A DNA stretch of 64,000 nt from Rhipicephalus microplus. Taxonomy: Eukaryota; Arthropoda; Arachnida; Ixodida; Ixodidae. A program made the translations under genes and the position numbers. Position 1 is the first letter of the stretch. Every line of letters begins with the position of its first letter. Of the stretch, positions 45,592-56,607 are shown piece after piece. The notes below the pieces were generated by a model. It had not been told where the DNA came from. It searched no databases and worked only from the letters and a program-made list of their open reading frames with translations. The DNA lies in NCBI RefSeq assembly GCF_043290135.1, contig NC_134701.1, positions 101,716,702-101,780,701 on the forward strand, written 5' to 3'.

Positions 45592-48100
45592 TCAGTCGTG
45601 CCTTGACTTTAGCCACCAATCAGATAACCTCCTTCTAGTTAAGTCTACCCGCTTAAACTTTATTTTGCCCTCTCGGTCCCTAAACCCCAGTGCTTTGAAA
45701 AACTCTGCGCCATCATCCTGAACTATAGGGTGAAGCCCTTTACAGAACATTATCAAGTGTTCGGCAGTTTCTTCTTCCTCTCTACACTCACTGGATACTG
45801 TGTCTACCCCTTCGTATTTGGCCCGATATGTCTTGGTTCGCAGTACTCCCGTCCTGGCCTCAAACAGTAGAGAACTACCCCGAGTATTATCATAGATCTT
45901 TTCCTTGGCAATTTCCTGCTTAAAAGTTCGATAGATCTCTAGTGCGGACTTCCTAATCATGCCTTCTCCACATGCCAGTCTCCGTTTCCTTCACTTTCTT
46001 CTTAACCGATAGTTCTTTGTGGTTTGGCCACCTGTTGTTTTCTAAGTATTTACCAGTCAACTTCCTGGTTCGCTTCCTCCATTTTGTATCGACATTCTTC
46101 ATGTACAACTAGCTGAAAACCTTCCTAGCCCAACGCTCTTCCCCCAGTTCTCTCAATCGCTTGTCAAATTTTATCTTGCTGCTAGCTTCCCTGCCCTCAA
46201 ACGATGTCCATCTCATATCACCTTGTACTCCCTGATTTGGTGTATTCCCGTGAGCTCCTAAAGCAAGCCTACCTATTCCACGTTGCTTAATTTCTAATCT
46301 TGCTTGAACTTCTGATCTCATGCACAAGACCGCATTGCCGAACGTCAGCCCAGGAACCATGACCCCTTTCTATATTCCTCTCACAACATCATACCTATTG
46401 TAATTCCACAGTGCCCTATTTTTCATGACTGCTGCATCCCTGTTACCTTTAGTCGTCACGTATATTTCGTGTTCCCTCAGATACTCGGTCCCATTGCTTA
46501 TCCATACGCCCAGATATTTGTATTTATCTGTTATCTCTAGCGTGACCTCCTGTATTCTAAGCTCAATACCTTCGTTGTCATTAAAAATCATGACTGCTGA
46601 TTTTTCCTTACTGAATCTGAAATCTAACCTATCTCCCTCATTACCGCAGATGTCCCTCAATCTCTGCAAATCTTCATTGTTGTTGGCCATTAGCACTATA
46701 TCATCTGCGTACATTAATGCTGGTAGTGCCTGATCAATAAGTTTTCCTTGTTTGACTAAAGAGAGGTTGAAGCCTAGTCCACTTCCCTCTAATTTTGCCT
46801 CTAATCCTTGTAGGTACATCATGAATAATAAGGGTGACAGGGGGCACCCTTGCCTAAGCCCCCGTTTTACCTCTGCAGGCTTGGATACCTGTTTTTCCCA
46901 CTTTATAACTACCTTGTTACCTTTATAGATACCCTTTAAAAGATTATTGACTACATGTTCCACGCCTAGTGTGTCCAGTATTCCCCACAATTCCTCTTGA
47001 ACCATGCTATCGTACGCTCCCTTGATATCCAAAAATGCTAGCCACAGGGGCCTGTGTTCCTTTTCTGCTATTTCTTCGATGCACTGCGTCAGTGAGAACA
47101 GATTGTCTTACAACCTCCTGTGTTTCCGAAACCCATTCTGGAGTTCCCCCAGCACCCCCTCATCCTCTATCTACGCCTGCAGTCTTTCCATTATAATCTG
47201 CATCGCCAGCCTGTAGACCACTGATGTCACTGTTATTGGACAGTAGTTGTTTATGTCAGCTTTGTCCCCCTTTCCTTTATAGATCATGCTCATCCTGCTA
47301 AGTTTCCATCCATTGGGAACTTCACCATCGATTATTATTGTGCTCACTGCCTCTCTCAAAGCCTGCTTAGACTTCGGACCTATTGTCTTTATCAGCCTAA
47401 TTGGAATGCCATCTGGGCCTGTTGATGTACTACTAGGAACCCTTTTCTCAGCCCTTTCTCACTCTTGTTGTGAAAATGGAGCCATTGCAGCACTTGATTC
47501 GTCCTTGTCTATTGTGGTGCATAAAGTACTTCCTTGTTGAAATTTTTCTGTAACCCTTGTTCTTATATGTTCAATAGCTTCGTCCCCTTCTAGCCTAGCA
47601 ACTTGGGCTGTAGTTATAAAACTCTGCTCTAGGCTCGTCTCCATTCTTAGGGAGTTTAGATGGTTCCAAAATTTCGCAGCTGCCTTTCTATCTTTTTTAT
47701 GTACTTCTGCCAGCCACTGAGCTCCCTTCCTTGTAATCTTTTTATTGATCAGAAGGGATGCATCCCTTCTACAGCTTAGAAAGGTTGCCCATTTCCTTTC
47801 AACATCATCTGTCGGTTCACCCCGCTGCTTAGCATGTCTGTGTTCCCTAGAGGCTTCCTGACGTTTTGCTATGGCTCTCCTAACTTCCTCATCCCACCAA
47901 ATTTTGGGTATGTGTCTTCTTTTCCGGGGTGACTTGTCACGCGTCTTAGCAAGCTCTAGCTCAAAGAGTCTAATTAGATTCGTGTATGTCCACACTGTCT
48001 TATTATCCTCCGTGATTACTTTCTCAATTTGTTTAGTGGCCATTTCACTTTGCCTTTCTGGATAAAAATTTTCCTGTAGTTGCTCATGCACATATGCCAC
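45592..48100 (-). pseudogene. LINE ORF2: reverse transcriptase and C-terminal zinc knuckle, disrupted
   Basis: The minus-strand frame runs from about 48100. First comes a Lys/Arg-rich linker (RKRRHIPKIWWDEEVRRAIA), then RT blocks: STSTGPDGIP, WKLSRMSMIYKGKGDKADIN, LAFLDIKGAYDSM, KRGLRQGCPLSPLLFMMYL, and the active site ALMYADDIVLMANN with both Asp intact. The C-terminal half includes PGLTFGNAVLCMR and ERWARKVF. After a frameshift near 46000-46100 the last 122 residues carry EEEETAEHLIMFCKGLHP, a CCHC-type knuckle whose first Cys is changed to Ser. A TGA at 47459 replaces the Trp seen in the other copy, and another stop lies near 47110. About 830 codons remain. Confidence 0.88.
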
Positions 48101-48130
48101 GCGAGCGTCATCTATCGTTCTCTCATGACA

Positions 48131-50584
48131 CCATGCGCTCCCATTGAGTCTGCAAGAAGGCTGGATGTGCCCGCGCCTTATTAGTGATCTTCATCTCATA
48201 GAAAAAGAGCTTTTTTGTGTGTGGTTGTGCTGTAAATGCAGTCTCTCCCTTCTCCTTCCCACCCTTCCCCCCAAAATTTCTACATTGTTCTTTCTTTCTA
48301 ATTTTTATTACCTTGTATATTCTTAAGGTGAGGGCCAAGAATTTATTTTTTATACGTCACAACCAAACATTATGACGCTGGGCGAAATATTTGTGCCAAA
48401 TAATAAGATACAGTGGTCGCCTTTCGAGAAGTGCGATGCGGTTTCGCCTGCGTCTCCTTTCTCTCTTCCTTTGATTTCGGCCATTTTGTATGAGAACGCA
48501 CTTTCGATTCATGAGTAGCATATATATTGAAGAGAGGTTGTGAACCAGTGTCTTTTTATAGGCACGTTTAGGATTTGTTTTATACTACCTTTCTGTTTGC
48601 CGCTCTGCTCTGATTTGTAAGCAAGTAGGTTACCTAGCATTAGGTATCGACGAGACGGAAATCAACAGTGACTTGAGTATATTTACACTTTATTTTGCAT
48701 ATTGCAACTTCTGCTGTTTGTTCAAGTGATACCTATATTTACTCAAATTTCTTTTCGAGAACATTTGATTACACACAGATCTCAGCCTAGTCTTTAAAAG
48801 ACCTGCCTCTTCCTCACCCTTCACGTTTCTTCCTTAAAAATAATGTAAAAAGGTCGAACCTAATGCTTTGTGGCGAGCGAATTAAGCCTTTCTGAACAAT
48901 CGACAAAGGTGCGCTGCATCCACATCAACGACGGAGTCCTTCGTCTGAACTGTCGAAAAAGAATCAGCTTTTCGTGGATTCGCGCGTGCCAAGTGTAAAT
49001 GTCTGACTTGAGCCAAGCATGGAGCAATGCGAGATGTTTCGCATTAAAAACCCGGTAAGCTGAAACGCGACGTTCAGTGAAGCTTGCCGAAGAATTGTCT
49101 GCCTCTCTTTGCGCTTGAAGTTAAGATCATCGAAGTCGTCTGAAAGAGGGTACGAGTTATTTCGGCCTCCCTAAGAAAGCAAGCACAGAGACAATCAACG
49201 AAGTACGTGTATTGTCATGAAAAGCCTAGCTGTGGACAACTTATGTAAATGGAAGCGAAAGCTTTTTGCTCCTTAAGTATCCTCACAAACCACCAGACTC
49301 GCGAAACTTTTTTTCTCAAAGAGGAGAAAAAAAACATTTTGTGTAGTCGCATGAAGTCTTGGGAAAAATTATATTAGAGCGTCTAGCATCACGGGCTTTT
49401 GAGGGATGCTATAGAACGAGAGCACTCCATGGGACAATCATGGTGGTGACAGTTTGAAGACCAAAATAGTGTAAGCGAAACTAAAGCAAATGAACCGTCG
49501 GCTGTGACAATAAATAATAGGAACTGACAGGTTGGGTGAGTAAGCGATGTCAATTCCTCTAGGAAGGTGGAAGATAACTGTTGTTTTCAGTATCGAACCA
49601 TTCATTTCAACGTCAGAGAGCATGACAGAAAGGTACAGAGCGTCATTCACTCCGAGAAAAATGGTTGAAAATTATGGGCCTTTGTTTCTTTCGTCTTAAA
49701 AAAAAATGCGACGAAGAACGTTTCAAGGTTCCCTTCTGGCAACCGAGTGGTCTTTTTCTGGGCTGTATACAATGAACCGGTAATCTTGGACGCTTGTTCT
49801 GTTTGTTGGAAAGAAGTGCCGTTAAAAAAATAGCAGCATGTCCTATTAAAGAGCTGTGCAACGCTCGCCGTTGGGTTGACGACGCAGATATCGATAACTT
49901 CGTGCTTCGCATTGAGCCTTGTAGGAAGGCTTGCTTTCGTCAATGTTTCGTCAAGGTTTCGTCAAATAAAGCTTTACAACCTATTGTGGTTTGTTTGTCT
50001 TCGTATGTGTACCTATCTAAAACGTGTTCTACTTCGCGAGAATTATTCTTCACATCCATATACTTAATTTGTGTGCATATTGTATGTTGTAAGTTTCGCG
50101 AAAACGTTCGATATCACTTCGTATTGAAACATTTTTCTTGCTGCATATTGGTTTCTCAAGGCTGGCATTTCATCGTTTCGGGCATGCATTTCGATGGCGC
50201 AAAACTGATGTATATTGCAAAACAGATATTATTTTTTAGAACACCCATTCCTGAGTGCATCGTGGTGTAAGTGGAAACGGCTAACGAAGGTAGTCTTTCT
50301 CGAACATACTTGTCAATTCTAACACCTCGACTATTTAATACTCTATATTCACAGTCATTTATTTGGAGATACCTTACAGTCTCCAAAAAAGCGTTAGTTA
50401 AGTGTAGCGCTGAATAAAAGAGGTAACAATAAAGGGGCTCAGGCACGAAAGACGCATTGTTTTACGGGAACGGGCTGCATAACGTCGACGTAATAGCGAT
50501 TATACGAAGGATTATAATATTACTTTATCAAGAGTTTGACGCCCGAAAACTATAGTATTATGATAAGAGCGTTCGTAAAGAAAG
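48131..50584. other. No recognised gene
   Basis: AT-rich. The longest frame (plus, 49794-50270, 158 codons) has high Cys/Phe/His content, no recognisable motif, and overlaps open frames on the other strand, so it was not called. Confidence 0.4.
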
Positions 50585-50769
50585 CCACAGGAAGTTTGAC
50601 CATCTGGTGTTGTTTAACGTGCTCTGACATCAACAGTACCAAAACCACTACTATTTCACCTCCATTGAAATGCGACCGCTGCGGCAAGGATAAAAATCAC
50701 GACCTTCGGGATAGCAATCGTGCTTCGTCACTGCAAGAACACCGCCGTGGACTGATGATGCGAAGAAAC
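50585..50769 (-). mobile_element. Decayed Ruka-related SINE
   Basis: Read on the minus strand: CCACGGCGGTG head, decayed box region, GCGGTCGCATTTCAATGGAG, then GAGCACGTTAAACAACACCA and GATGGTCAAACTT. This corresponds to GCGGCTGCATTT..GATGGAGG and GTGCACGTTAAAGAACCCCA..GGTGGTCGAAATT in the good copies. The A and B boxes are unrecognisable. It may be a related subfamily rather than Ruka itself. Confidence 0.65.
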
Positions 50770-52199
50770 ACGTGATTGTAGGAGCTTCATATGCTGCTTC
50801 GGCATTGAACTTGGAGGACTTAGTTCTGGGCTCTAGAACCAGCTGTTGTTACTCCTGCAAAACACAAGGAACAACCGCATGATCATAAATTAGCTGCGTT
50901 GCTCAGCACACACTTCAGCTTACAACTTCAGAATGAAGATGAGTTGCCCAACTCATTATATTTCCCAAAAACCTTGAAGCATACGAAGGCAGCAGATAAT
51001 TAGATCACGCAGGACAGAACTTTGTAATTTGCTGTCTTTTCTAAATAAACGGCTAAACTCTAGTAATTATGTGGTAAATAAAATAATCAAATGATACAAA
51101 AGAAGATAGGCCACCTGTTACAACTCAACCCATAACTTGCGAAACAGTTGTCTCATGGTTTCTGGACGGTTCTACGGCAGCCGTCTTAACCCAACATAAT
51201 AATTGTTGCTGGGTAGCTGCCATGGGACAACTACAGACATACACACATATCGTAATCTAGTTATATTTCACTTCTGCTACCACACAACAAGTGAAAGGTT
51301 ATCCACAAAAGAAGTGAAAAGCTTGCGGAGAAACCCCGCAAACACATGCTGAAAAAGAGCGCCATTAGGGAACCACAGAAGTCTCTTAAAAACAGGCTAG
51401 TTGTGGCTGTCTCGAACTACCGTTTTCGATGGGAGATGGGCCTGCCTTGTCAAGACCTCGCCGATGAAGTGTCAAGTGATTCCTACTGCACACCAAGGAA
51501 GCCAACCGCGTAAAAGAGCTTGAGAGCATCTCCTAGTCCAAGATGCTTGTGATAACCACGCTGCCCAGTATCGTATAAAGTTTGCACTTGCTCACCCTGC
51601 ACTTGTAATCATGAAAGTTGGCCAGCATCAGTGGTGGCAAATTTCGAACATTCTTTTTGCTACGTGTTGTTTGGCAGACCAAAATGAAGACCCTTGTAGG
51701 CTTCATAACCGCACTCTTTATGGTAATTGACGACCCTCGCTAAGATGTAAACAAAGAAAGGGGAACAGTTTGAGTAGCATCGCGACCCTTCTCACCACGA
51801 GGAATTGTGCGAGTATACGAATGTTACCTGCCATATGAACTGAAGCATTACGCAGAAAATCCTGCCTCCGTGACGACTTAACTGCGATAGTGTAGCGCTA
51901 CCATATTCCAAGGCGCACGTTCAACAGCCTGCCTCGGTGGCAGGGCTGCCCTTGGATGGTGTTCAAAAGGATTCAGTATATAAAGGCCCAGATTCTTCAA
52001 ATTAAATAATGTATATGCTCACGATATATGCTTTCACTTCGTGCTTTCGAAGAGCTGCCGTTTGTAAGAGCCGTTGCTTTTTTTTATTTTGATACACCAG
52101 TCTGCTGGGTTTCAAATTATCAAAGGCCTCTAGTCGCACAAAAACGTAAAGGCTTCGGACAGGATCCGACACTTCACGGTAGGCCATCACTACGTCTTC
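50770..52199. other. No recognised gene
   Basis: Mixed composition, short frames only. At 52200-52245 the word AACGTTAG or GCGTTAG is repeated three times. Confidence 0.35.
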
Positions 52200-52561
52200 G
52201 TTAAAGCGTTAGTGTGAAAACGTTAGAGAAAACGTTAGTGTAGGGCAAACAGGATACCTTTATTTAGAGAACACCTGGTGGCGCCATTTTGTTTGGCTGG
52301 CTACATACAGTGCTCCGCTTACACGTGTTCTTGGCCCATTACCGGGACCCGCCCGTGTCTGGACAAGTTCACTGTACCTTCTAGAAAAATTCCGGGACAC
52401 GCCGACACCATACGGGCCCTGGTCCGACCTTAGGCTGGCCCTCCGGGCCCCTTCGTAATTATGAAGTGGCGCGGTGCCACGCTAACCCTAAATCACCGCA
52501 CCTACACCTCCGCGATGCAGCATCTTGCCCAGCACTCGACACCAACGACAACTGACGCCCT

Positions 52562-53024
52562 GTGGTAAGCCCAGCCTCCTCCGGTCATACCGCTGATACA
52601 GCCGTGTCTCCGCTGTCAACATCTGGCAATGTCACTAGCCCCACGCCGACAAGAATACAGCAACAGGCAGCGTTCCTCAACAGCATGCACAGTCCAGCAC
52701 CGTGCAACGCTGGCAGCGTCTATGCTACTCCCAGCTTGATAACCACGCAAACGCCGGAGCTCGAGAGCCGTAATGCAGCGTTGGGGTTGCATCAATCACG
52801 CCTGCTGCTCTTACCAGCGTATCTGCGCCTGACCTACCCATTGGAAATTCCGAGTCTGTCGACAAGCGCGTTTCGACGAGCATCGTTTCTTCCATCGCCA
52901 AAGTTTTGCCTTCTATCGTTTCAGCTGACGACTCATCGACGGAAATGGACTTCGTGGCGTCGCAGGCCAATGGAGACAAGACACCATCCCCTGAAGGCAG
53001 CTGGAACACCGTTAGTGCCAATCG
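52562..53024 (+). pseudogene. Ser/Thr/Pro-rich reading frame, possible LINE ORF1 start, cut by an insertion
   Basis: Two plus-strand open segments join by one frameshift near 52780. The first reads SPASSGHTADTAVSPLSTSG with QQQAAFLNSM. The second reads ASITPAALTSVSAP, then SADDSSTEMDFVASQANGDK and PSPEGSWNTVSAN, and stops exactly where the tail of the minus-strand LINE fragment begins (53025). The GC content (52290-53024) is well above the AT-rich flanks. The Met-Asp start followed by a Trp-x-x-Val motif is reminiscent of N termini of I-clade LINE ORF1 proteins, but no zinc knuckle is reached. It could also be a host exon remnant. Confidence 0.35.
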
Positions 53025-53855
53025 AGAGAGAGAGAACACAACTTTATTGTCGTCAGACTTAAGGAGGTAGGTGACCCGCCAGGCTGAACCTGATGGCCAC
53101 CTCCTCTGCCCTTTGTACGGCCTGGAGCTGAACGGCCAGGCTGGTGGAGGTCAGAACTGCCTCCCACCCCTCTGGCGAGGGAGCGGCTAGGAGATCGAGA
53201 GAGGGGGGATCTTCCCTGCAGGCCCAGAGAATGTGATTAAGTGTGGCTATTGAGCCACAATGCGAGCAATGCGGATCAATCGAGTCGGGGTATATACGTG
53301 CATAAATGTATGGGCACGGAAATGAATGTGTTTGCAAGCGGCGCCAGATAACCTCCTGGCGCTTAGTTAGCTTATGGTGCGGGGGTGGTTTTGTCTGCCT
53401 CGAAAGACGGTAATATTGTGTGATGTCATGGTAGGATGTCAAGGCTTCACCAGGGTTTTCCAAATCAGAGGCGGGTACCACCGCTCGGCTGACGAATCCT
53501 CGAGCATATTGGTGGGCCGCCTCGTTCCCTGGGTTCCCCGCGTGAGCCGGCACCCATACCAGCGCAATGGAGGATAGTGCGTCTTCCTCAGCATCTGTAA
53601 GGAGACTGGGCAATAGTAAACGCAGAGTTGTGGGGGCCACAATGCCACGTGCGAAGTTGGATATAGCAGCCTTTGAGTCACTGAGTATAGTGGTGAATCC
53701 GGATGCTGCTGCTAGCGCTATCGCCGCTTCCTCAGCTTCTGTCGTATTAAGCACACGGACAGAAGCAGCCGCTTTAATTTGAGGTGAATTGGCTATCGAT
53801 TCGCTGCGACAACGTTTATGCGGGCAGAGAGCCACGACGCACGACACGTCGTTGT
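53025..53855 (-). mobile_element. 5'-truncated LINE 3' end with RNase H
   Basis: Minus-strand element whose tail is (TCTC)n at 53024-53036, preceded by AATAAAG (polyadenylation signal, 53041-53047 reversed) and a 3' UTR of about 20 bases. Its 5' end lies near 53855, where homology to a protein stops. TTAGTGCCAA before the tail and TTAGTCAAAA after the 5' end could be a weak target duplication. Confidence 0.8.
53059..53847 (-). CDS. LINE RNase H and C-terminal region, partial
   Basis: An uninterrupted minus-strand frame of 262 codons. RNase H signatures: NTTEAEEAAIALAA (catalytic Glu), TILSDSKAAI (second Asp), LVWVPAHAGNPGNEAAH (His and following Asn-Glu). The first catalytic Asp would lie upstream of the truncation and is absent. 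A C-terminal zinc finger follows: CSHCGSIATLNHILWAC (CCHC). This arrangement of RT, RNase H and knuckle is typical of I-clade LINEs. It is open throughout, so this insertion is younger than the neighbouring elements, yet it cannot make an active enzyme because RT is missing. The displayed start is a truncation artefact. Confidence 0.85.
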   Translation of the reverse strand: MSCVVALCPHKRCRSESIANSPQIKAAASVRVLNTTEAEEAAIALAAASGFTTILSDSKAAISNFARGIVAPTTLRLLLPSLLTDAEEDALSSIALVWVPAHAGNPGNEAAHQYARGFVSRAVVPASDLENPGEALTSYHDITQYYRLSRQTKPPPHHKLTKRQEVIWRRLQTHSFPCPYIYARIYPDSIDPHCSHCGSIATLNHILWACREDPPSLDLLAAPSPEGWEAVLTSTSLAVQLQAVQRAEEVAIRFSLAGHLPP

Positions 53856-55775
53856 GGAAAGAAATTAGTCAAAACTGAGATAACATACATGTATATTTTC
53901 CTCAATATCTCTCATGTGCGTCTTACGGCGCAGGACGCAGGCAGCACTCGCATTGCATTATAAAGAAAGCAAAGCAGTACCGCCATTTAGTGTGTGGCCT
54001 TGCGCTCGCGTTTGTGTGTGAATTGATTCGTAACTTGGCTCAGTATAGCTCGCCTACCATAGAAACAGTATCATAAACTGAAAATGATGGTGCAGTGTAG
54101 ACTAGACAATCTGACACTGACTTGAGATAGGTAAACGTAATAGTGCGAGTAGTAAGCCCGTCTTTCCTGTCTTTTTTGCTCCTTCCCTGTCCTGTCTTTT
54201 TACTGGTGTTGCAGTGTAAATAAGTTCACGATGGATGCTAATCAACTGGTCCAACTTACTGTATAACTATGGTAAGCTGGAGCCATGTTTTCAGCGTAAC
54301 GTAGAGATGTTCCTGCAATCGATGCGTGTGTATCACCTTCGTTTGTCAGTAATATTGTGCAAACGAGCATCCACGATAATAAAAACTGACATGTATAGCG
54401 TGAGACTTAATATTCTGCCACAGTGTTGATTTTTATACATGAATGTACTGCCTTCATATTGTTTTATATATTACAAAGCTGTGTGACTGTGGTGTAAGTA
54501 GCATTGTACAGTGTGGTTGTTTATGCAAGTATTTTAAGAGGCAGAACAGTCTCACCAGGCTGATTGGCTCATGAGGAACATAAGTGTTCAAGCACCAACA
54601 ATATTATGACAGAAGGCAGATATGCAGTGACAGGACCAGCACTCTTACATGTCTAACCTTCGGAACTGAACTTTTTTGTGTTAAATTTAATATGTCTGAA
54701 AAAATTAGCACTATGCTTTTTGTACAGGTTTTGCTACCCCTTTATTGCTGCAATAAAAGTAAAAAAGATTGTGCATATATAAACATGACTTGACAAATCA
54801 AATATCGTGCAGCTACATCGAACACCTCATGAAGGCCTTCTACATAATCACTTGCTTTTGCTTCAGCTTTCTGAATACTATTTACGTTTCTTTAGGTTAT
54901 AATATTTATGTTTATTAGTCTTTATTACAAAGAAATTGCACGTCAATTGAGTGATTCTTGCCCTCGTAAGTGCTTCAAAGATTAAGCACTCTATTACAAA
55001 ATCTTACCTAACATATATTCAGTGCTGCTGGCTGCACAGCACTGGCAAGTGTACTGTGTCTCATTTCTCCCTTACTTGTTGCCTAATGTTTCACACTACC
55101 CAATTTGCAAACACATGCAAACAAAGCAGGAAAACTGAACTCATTTTTCTTTTGCTAAAGGTAAAATTGGTTAAGTTGCATAAATAAATAATCTTTGCAT
55201 CACTCAGAAAGATTGTACACCTTACACAGCATGTGTAATATGCACTGTATATGCTGTCTCAATTAGCTCTGTTAAACTAGTTTGTTTAGTTATGCACGGC
55301 TTAAATGCGGAAATTAAGGGACGATGTCGTCATTTGTCAGCTTGTTACAATAATTTTCTATCCCCCATTTTCTGTTTTTAATGTAGAGGATTCCTGACAA
55401 CAAAATTGGAAACTCAAGTTGTTTGAATTGTTTGAAACCCCTGCATGTGGGGCCATTCTGACCGAATATAACTGATGAACGTTGCGTATCAGATATCCTA
55501 ATTTTATTTTAAAGTAAAAGAGAGTACTCACTTGGGTTGTAAGCACCTGTTGACATCTTTTCTGGTTTGACGTAGACGGAGGCCCCGCATGATTTTCCAA
55601 GAGTAAGGTGAGTATTGTTTGGCTGCTTACGCCAGGACTGTTTTTCTTTTTTTGGGGGGGAGGGGAGACATGGTCGAAGCTCCTATATGGCTTCATTATT
55701 CATTACCCTCGGGTCCCCCATTTAAAAACAGGAGATTTAGCACCACCCACCGAAGCTTGAGCGCGTGTGGTTTGA
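53856..55775. other. No recognised gene
   Basis: AT-rich with short frames only. A G run lies near 55656. Confidence 0.4.
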
Positions 55776-56607
55776 CCTAGGTATTCAAAAACCAAACTTA
55801 AACTTATCCTTATGATTCAGGTCAGCATCAGCCATAAGTCCGCCCTTAACGTGTTCAAGAACCTACCTTGTGCTTATCGCAGAAAATTCTTCGTACTTAT
55901 GTAAGCCTCGGTTAAGGTAGCCTATGACTTACCTTAAGGCTTCCTTAAACAGCACGGAGGGGGGAGGACAACGTTGCGTATTCTGTTCATTATGTAGAGC
56001 CCAAAAAATAAATATTGAGTGGCACAGCGTACGCATACACGTCACCACTGGGGCAAGAAAAAGTGTTTTTTCGCAAACATAATAAATATCTGCTGTATTA
56101 TATTCGTGACAAGGTTAACAAGAAGGCATTGACAAGGCCATCACTTCGAACTTGAAGCGTGCCAACCCCATAAAAGTGCGATGCAATAAGCAGCTGCACG
56201 AGACAAGGCACAGCAAATCTATGATCATAAATATTCCCCGACAGAAACAGCACAGCAAGCGGCTTCTTCACGGCAATTTTCGTTAAGCGGGGATAGCACG
56301 AATATTCCTGCTGGTGATATGTCACCGGGTTCCGTCGATCGTTGAGGCCTTGCCCCAGCGGTGACGTGTATACGTAAGCTGTTCCATTCAATATTTCTTC
56401 TTTGTGCTCTGCACAATCAACAGAATACGCAAAGTTGTCGACCCCCGTCATGCTGCTCAAGGAAGCCTTAAGGTAGATCATAGGTGACCTTAACCGAGCC
56501 TTACTTAAGTACGAAGAAAATTCTGTGATAAAAACAAGGTTGGTTCTTCAAATGGGTTAAAGGAGGACCTATGACTGAGGAGCTTTAGTAAGGTTTGTGT
56601 ATACGGG
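55776..56607. mobile_element. Non-autonomous element with long terminal inverted repeats
   Basis: The left arm (55776-about 55962) is the reverse complement of the right arm (about 56441-56607). Shared blocks include AAGGAAGCCTTAAGGTA, TCATAGG, ACCTTAACCGAG, CTTAC..AAGTACGAAGAA and GGTTCTT. The arms themselves contain repeated TTAAGG words. The central 480 bases include a minus-strand frame of 127 codons (56098-56481) without a known transposase motif. The size and structure suit a MITE or fold-back DNA transposon. A target duplication was not resolved. Confidence 0.82.

Larger units (their letters stand above)
45441..48130 (-). mobile_element. 5'-truncated LINE, same family as 59781-64000
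   Basis: Minus-strand non-LTR element. It aligns with 59781-62400 almost throughout (RT, C-terminal region and 3' UTR). Alignment stops at about 48085-48130, so the SGNH and endonuclease parts were lost by 5' truncation. The 3' end is a GGTGGC/GCCACC hairpin followed by (ATCC)n on the minus strand. Confidence 0.9.

Noticed and set aside
46425..48065. Plus-strand frames inside the LINE at 45-48 kb
   Set aside because: They are antisense shadows of the minus-strand RT coding region, whose domain signatures are clear.
49794..50270. 158-codon plus-strand frame
   Set aside because: No motif, odd Cys/Phe/His-rich composition, and open frames on the opposite strand; not supportable as a gene.
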